Assembly: GCA_021824055.1 (NCBI GenBank)
Contig: JAKALV010000235.1
Location: 1 to 5,343, forward strand
Direction: 5' to 3'
Origin: Acidobacteriota bacterium
Lineage (GTDB): Bacteria > Acidobacteriota > Vicinamibacteria > Vicinamibacterales > SCN-69-37
Length of the DNA: 5,343 bases
Shown here: in pieces, positions 1 through 5,343 of the stretch
How the letters are laid out: every line of letters begins with the position of its first letter
Position numbering within the stretch: the first letter of the stretch is position 1
Notes under the pieces: generated by a model
Seen by the model: the letters and a program-made list of their open reading frames with translations, nothing else
The model's database searches: none
Told to the model about the DNA's origin: nothing
Made by a program: the position numbers and the translations under genes

Positions 1-2
1 AT

Positions 3-848
3 CGGGCGGCGGCCGCGCTCGGCATTCCGGTATCGCACGGCAGCTACGAGGCCCTGATCGCGGATCCGGACATCGACGCGGTCTACATTCCGCTGCCGAA
101 CCATCTGCACGTGGCGTGGGCGACGCGCGCGGCCGAGGCGGGCAAGCACGTGTTGTGCGAGAAACCGATCGGGCTCACCGCCGTCGAGGTGCGCGCGCTC
201 ATCGATGTACGCGATCGCACGGGCGTCCTGATCCAGGAAGCGTTCATGTATCGCGCGCATCCGCAGTGGCGGCGCGCGGTCGAACTCATCCGCGCGGGCC
301 GCCTCGGCGAACTCCGCGCCGTATCCGGCGCCTTCAGCTACAGCAATCTGGATCCCGCGAACATCCGCAACGTGGCGGCGTGGGGCGGCGGCGGGTTGTA
401 CGACATCGGCTGCTACCTGATCAACTGCGCGCGGCTCGTGTTCGGCGGCGAGCCGCGGCAGGTGCGGGGACTTGTGGCGCGCGACCCGATGTCCGGCGTG
501 GATCGGCTGACATCAATGCTGCTCGAGTTCGAGAACGGCCACGCCATCGGCGTCTGCGGCACACAGCACGTGCCGTACCAGCGCATCCAGATCTTCGGCA
601 CGCGCGCGCGTCTCGAAATTGAGATTCCGTTCAACGCGCCGCCGGATCGGCCGACGCGACTGCTCATCGACGACGGCACGGACCTTTGCGGCGCGGCGGT
701 CGAGATCATCGAGATTCCCGCAGCCGATCAGTACACGATTCAAGGCGACGAGTTCTCCGCCGCGATCCTGCAGCGGACGCCGGCGCCGTATCCCCTCGAA
801 GACTCGCTCAACAACCTGCGCGTCATCGACACGATCTTCGCGTCGTAG
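3..848 (+). CDS. Gfo/Idh/MocA family NAD(P)-dependent oxidoreductase, C-terminal part (5' end outside window)
   Basis: This is a cytoplasmic dehydrogenase of the Gfo/Idh/MocA family, which moves hydride between NAD(P) and a sugar, polyol or diol. The frame is open from base 3 to the TAG at 846-848 and shows 281 residues. The GTG at 111 is an internal valine, not the start, because family sequence continues upstream of it. Visible motifs, numbered from base 3, are the end of the Rossmann domain (DAVYIPLPNHLH, about 25-36), the signature EKP (53-55, with the conserved Lys54), FMYRAHPQ (81-88), and GGGGLYDIGCY with Asp134 and Tyr138. The Lys54 to Tyr138 spacing of 84 is close to that of the catalytic Lys97/Tyr180 pair of mammalian dihydrodiol dehydrogenase, so I favour the xylose/dihydrodiol dehydrogenase-like branch. 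About 40-50 N-terminal residues, including the GxGxxA nucleotide loop, are missing only because the window begins there. The substrate cannot be told from sequence. Confidence 0.93.
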   Translation, partial: RAAAALGIPVSHGSYEALIADPDIDAVYIPLPNHLHVAWATRAAEAGKHVLCEKPIGLTAVEVRALIDVRDRTGVLIQEAFMYRAHPQWRRAVELIRAGRLGELRAVSGAFSYSNLDPANIRNVAAWGGGGLYDIGCYLINCARLVFGGEPRQVRGLVARDPMSGVDRLTSMLLEFENGHAIGVCGTQHVPYQRIQIFGTRARLEIEIPFNAPPDRPTRLLIDDGTDLCGAAVEIIEIPAADQYTIQGDEFSAAILQRTPAPYPLEDSLNNLRVIDTIFAS

Positions 849-872
849 GTCCCGGCGGCTCCGCGGCGGCTT

Positions 873-878
873 CATAAT
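873..878 (+). promoter_or_regulatory. Candidate -10 hexamer upstream of the cytochrome gene
   Basis: CATAAT matches the sigma-70 -10 consensus TATAAT at five of six positions and lies 20 bases before the ATG at 899, in the 50-base gap after the oxidoreductase stop. It stands out as AT-rich in a very GC-rich gap. No convincing -35 element is seen 16-18 bases upstream. A promoter here would give a very short leader that just includes the Shine-Dalgarno sequence. Confidence 0.25.
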
Positions 879-882
879 GCCC

Positions 883-891
883 GGAGGAGGA
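883..891 (+). promoter_or_regulatory. Strong Shine-Dalgarno for the cytochrome gene
   Basis: GGAGGAGGA lies 7 bases upstream of the ATG at 899 and is highly complementary to the 3' end of 16S rRNA. It fixes the start of the cytochrome gene and suggests efficient initiation independent of the upstream gene. Confidence 0.8.
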
Positions 892-898
892 GGGCAAC

Positions 899-1414
899 AT
901 GGTCGGACACGCTCATAAACTGATGCTCATCTGCGCCGCGGTGCTGGCGACCGCGGCGGCCGGCCAGGCGCCGGCCGCGCCGCAGGGCGCCGTCGCCCGG
1001 AAGATTCCAGGCATCACGGTGAAGGACGCCTATCCCAACGGCTGTGTGGATTGTCACGTCAACGGCAAGGCCGGCGACACGCGCTTGAGCACGCTCATGA
1101 CGGCCTGGACCACCGCCGTGCCCGCCGCGCTGGTCGAAAAGGCCCGGGCATCGTCGGCCGCCCCGTCGAAGATCAAGGGCAAGCACCCGGCGGTTCCCAA
1201 GGTGGCGTCGAACATCCCGCAGATGTGCCTGAACGCGTGCCACAAGAAGGGCTCCACGATCGCGCCGCCCTTCGCGCAACTTCTGCACACGATCCACCTG
1301 ACGGGCGGCAGCGCCAACCGGTTTCTGACCGACGGCCAGGGGGAGTGCACGCACTGCCACAAGCTCGACGCCAAGACCGGCGCGTGGAAGATGCCCAGCG
1401 GCGCGGAAAAGTGA
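899..1414 (+). CDS. Small exported multi-heme cytochrome c (cytochrome c3/c7-like), 171 aa
   Basis: This is a predicted periplasmic electron-carrying c-type cytochrome. The N-terminus (1-29) looks like a Sec signal peptide: His4, His6 and Lys7, then a hydrophobic stretch LMLICAAVLATAAA, with likely cleavage near residues 21-26. Cys12 does not sit in a lipobox, so a lipoprotein is unlikely. Heme-attachment motifs are CVDCH (49-53), CLNACH (110-115) and CTHCH (150-154). The middle one is CX3CH, with one residue more than usual. Extra histidines at 96, 130 and 133 (LLHTIH) could be distal axial ligands, as in bis-His multi-heme cytochromes. The TGA is followed 21 bases later by the ABC-F start, so the two may be co-transcribed. 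No membrane anchor, quinol oxidase or other redox partner is visible, so its role is unknown. The cytochrome c assignment is firm; a count of three hemes and the c3/c7 fold are inference. Confidence 0.88.
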   Translation: MVGHAHKLMLICAAVLATAAAGQAPAAPQGAVARKIPGITVKDAYPNGCVDCHVNGKAGDTRLSTLMTAWTTAVPAALVEKARASSAAPSKIKGKHPAVPKVASNIPQMCLNACHKKGSTIAPPFAQLLHTIHLTGGSANRFLTDGQGECTHCHKLDAKTGAWKMPSGAEK

Positions 1415-1418
1415 CCGA

Positions 1419-1435
1419 ATGATACCGTTGAGTAA

Positions 1436-1439
<4 letters not shown>
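1419..1439 (+). other. Possible six-codon leader mini-ORF overlapping the ABC-F start
   Basis: ATG at 1419 opens a short frame encoding MIPLSK, ending in a TGA at 1437-1439 that overlaps the ABC-F ATG (1436-1438) as ATGA. The ABC-F gene has no clear Shine-Dalgarno of its own, so termination of this mini-ORF could deliver ribosomes to it. The mini-ORF's own ribosome-binding site is weak (GGAAAAG-like sequence about 8-14 bases upstream). A chance occurrence is quite possible. Confidence 0.2.
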
Positions 1440-3069
<1,630 letters not shown>

Positions 3070-3073
<4 letters not shown>

Positions 3074-3564
3074 CCGCGAGACATCGTCACGCCCCCCGTC
3101 GATCCTGGTTCACGCGATTCGCGAAAGCCGCGTCGCGGTTGAGCGGCCGGCCCGTCACGTTCGGCCTCGCCGTGGCGGTGATCCTGGCCTGGGCGCTGAC
3201 CGGGCCGCTGTTTCACTACAGCGACACCTGGCAGCTGGTGATCAATACCAGTACCACGATCATCACGTTTCTGATGGTCTTCCTTATTCAGAATACGCAG
3301 AACCGCGACACCGAGGCGCTGCAGGTCAAGCTCGACGAGCTGATCCGCGCGGTGGATACCGCGCAGAACACGCTGCTCGATCTCGAAGAGCTCGAAGACG
3401 ACGAGATGGACCGCATGCGCGACACGTACCAGATGCTGGCCCGCCGCGCGCGCGAAGAAGCCCGGAAGGCCATGAGGAAGCCGGTCCCGCCCTCTCAGAC
3501 CACGGGCTCGACGCCGGCCCCGGTGCCAGAGAATCGCGGCACGGATCGCCCGATAGCCGGATAG
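3070..3564 (+). CDS. Low-affinity iron permease family membrane protein, 164 aa
   Basis: A small inner-membrane protein of the 'low-affinity iron permease' family (Pfam Iron_permease, named for yeast Fet4). A basic N-terminus (1-28) is followed by SGRPVTFG, a first membrane helix at about 29-48, the family signature FHYSDTWQLVINTSTTIITF (48-67), whose hydrophobic part begins a second helix ending near 74, and the conserved IQNTQNRDTEALQVKLDELIRA block (73-94). The tail is an acidic then basic helix (100-138, coiled-coil-like) and a Pro/Thr-rich disordered end. The ATG overlaps the ABC-F stop as ATGA, and the frame is open far upstream only as a shadow of the ABC-F gene; the family match begins only after 3070. 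Iron transport is an annotation by homology: bacterial members are much shorter than Fet4, with only two helices, so a regulatory or structural membrane role is equally possible. No Fur-type site is visible. Confidence 0.9.
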
Positions 3565-3567
3565 AAT
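3562..3567 (+). promoter_or_regulatory. Candidate -10 hexamer upstream of the M14 peptidase gene
   Basis: TAGAAT matches TATAAT at five of six positions, overlaps the stop codon of the iron permease-family gene and lies 23 bases before the ATG at 3591. No good -35 element is present at the expected distance. Its position is similar to the CATAAT before the cytochrome gene. Confidence 0.22.
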
Positions 3568-3578
3568 CTGTCCGCCCC

Positions 3579-3583
3579 GAGGG
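3579..3583 (+). promoter_or_regulatory. Shine-Dalgarno for the M14 peptidase gene
   Basis: GAGGG, 7 bases upstream of the ATG at 3591, supports this start. The signal peptide begins immediately after that ATG. Confidence 0.6.
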
Positions 3584-3590
3584 TGGCGTC

Positions 3591-5343
<1,753 letters not shown>

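Noticed and set aside
849..898. A possible rho-independent terminator after the oxidoreductase, from GC-rich partly self-complementary sequence (CGGCTCCGCGGCGGC).
   Set aside because: There is no clear stem-loop followed by a T-run, and the general GC richness makes short complementary stretches common.

Overview
The window is a GC-rich, gene-dense stretch of bacterial chromosome with five protein-coding genes, all on the + strand. The first and last run off the window edges, and no intergenic gap exceeds about 50 bases. I see no tRNA, rRNA, CRISPR array, insertion sequence or phage gene. The high GC, strong G/C bias at third codon positions, a large secreted M14 metallopeptidase and a soluble multi-heme cytochrome c together suggest a free-living soil or sediment bacterium. 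Acidobacteriota (for example the Vicinamibacteria group) is my best guess, but this is inference from general appearance, not from a marker gene.

Layout: (1) 3-848, the C-terminal ~281 residues of a Gfo/Idh/MocA-type NAD(P)-dependent sugar or diol dehydrogenase. (2) 899-1414, a small exported cytochrome c with three heme-attachment motifs, the middle one being the atypical CX3CH. (3) 1436-3073, a complete ABC-F ATPase with two ABC domains, a ribosome-associated translation factor rather than a transporter. (4) 3070-3564, a two-helix 'low-affinity iron permease' family protein whose ATG overlaps the ABC-F stop codon as ATGA. (5) 3591-5343, the first 584 residues of a secreted M14 zinc carboxypeptidase with a run of eleven in-frame 9-bp repeats (5103-5201) coding for a Gly-Ser linker.

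The genes do not form an obvious pathway. Genes 3 and 4 are probably co-transcribed and translationally coupled. The cytochrome lies only 21 bases upstream of the ABC-F gene and may share its transcript. Genes 2 and 5 have good Shine-Dalgarno sequences and weak -10-like hexamers just upstream, so they may have their own promoters. I did not find a convincing undescribed multi-gene system. The most unusual points are the codon-aligned minisatellite in the peptidase gene, the CX3CH heme motif, and a six-codon mini-ORF whose stop overlaps the ABC-F start codon.
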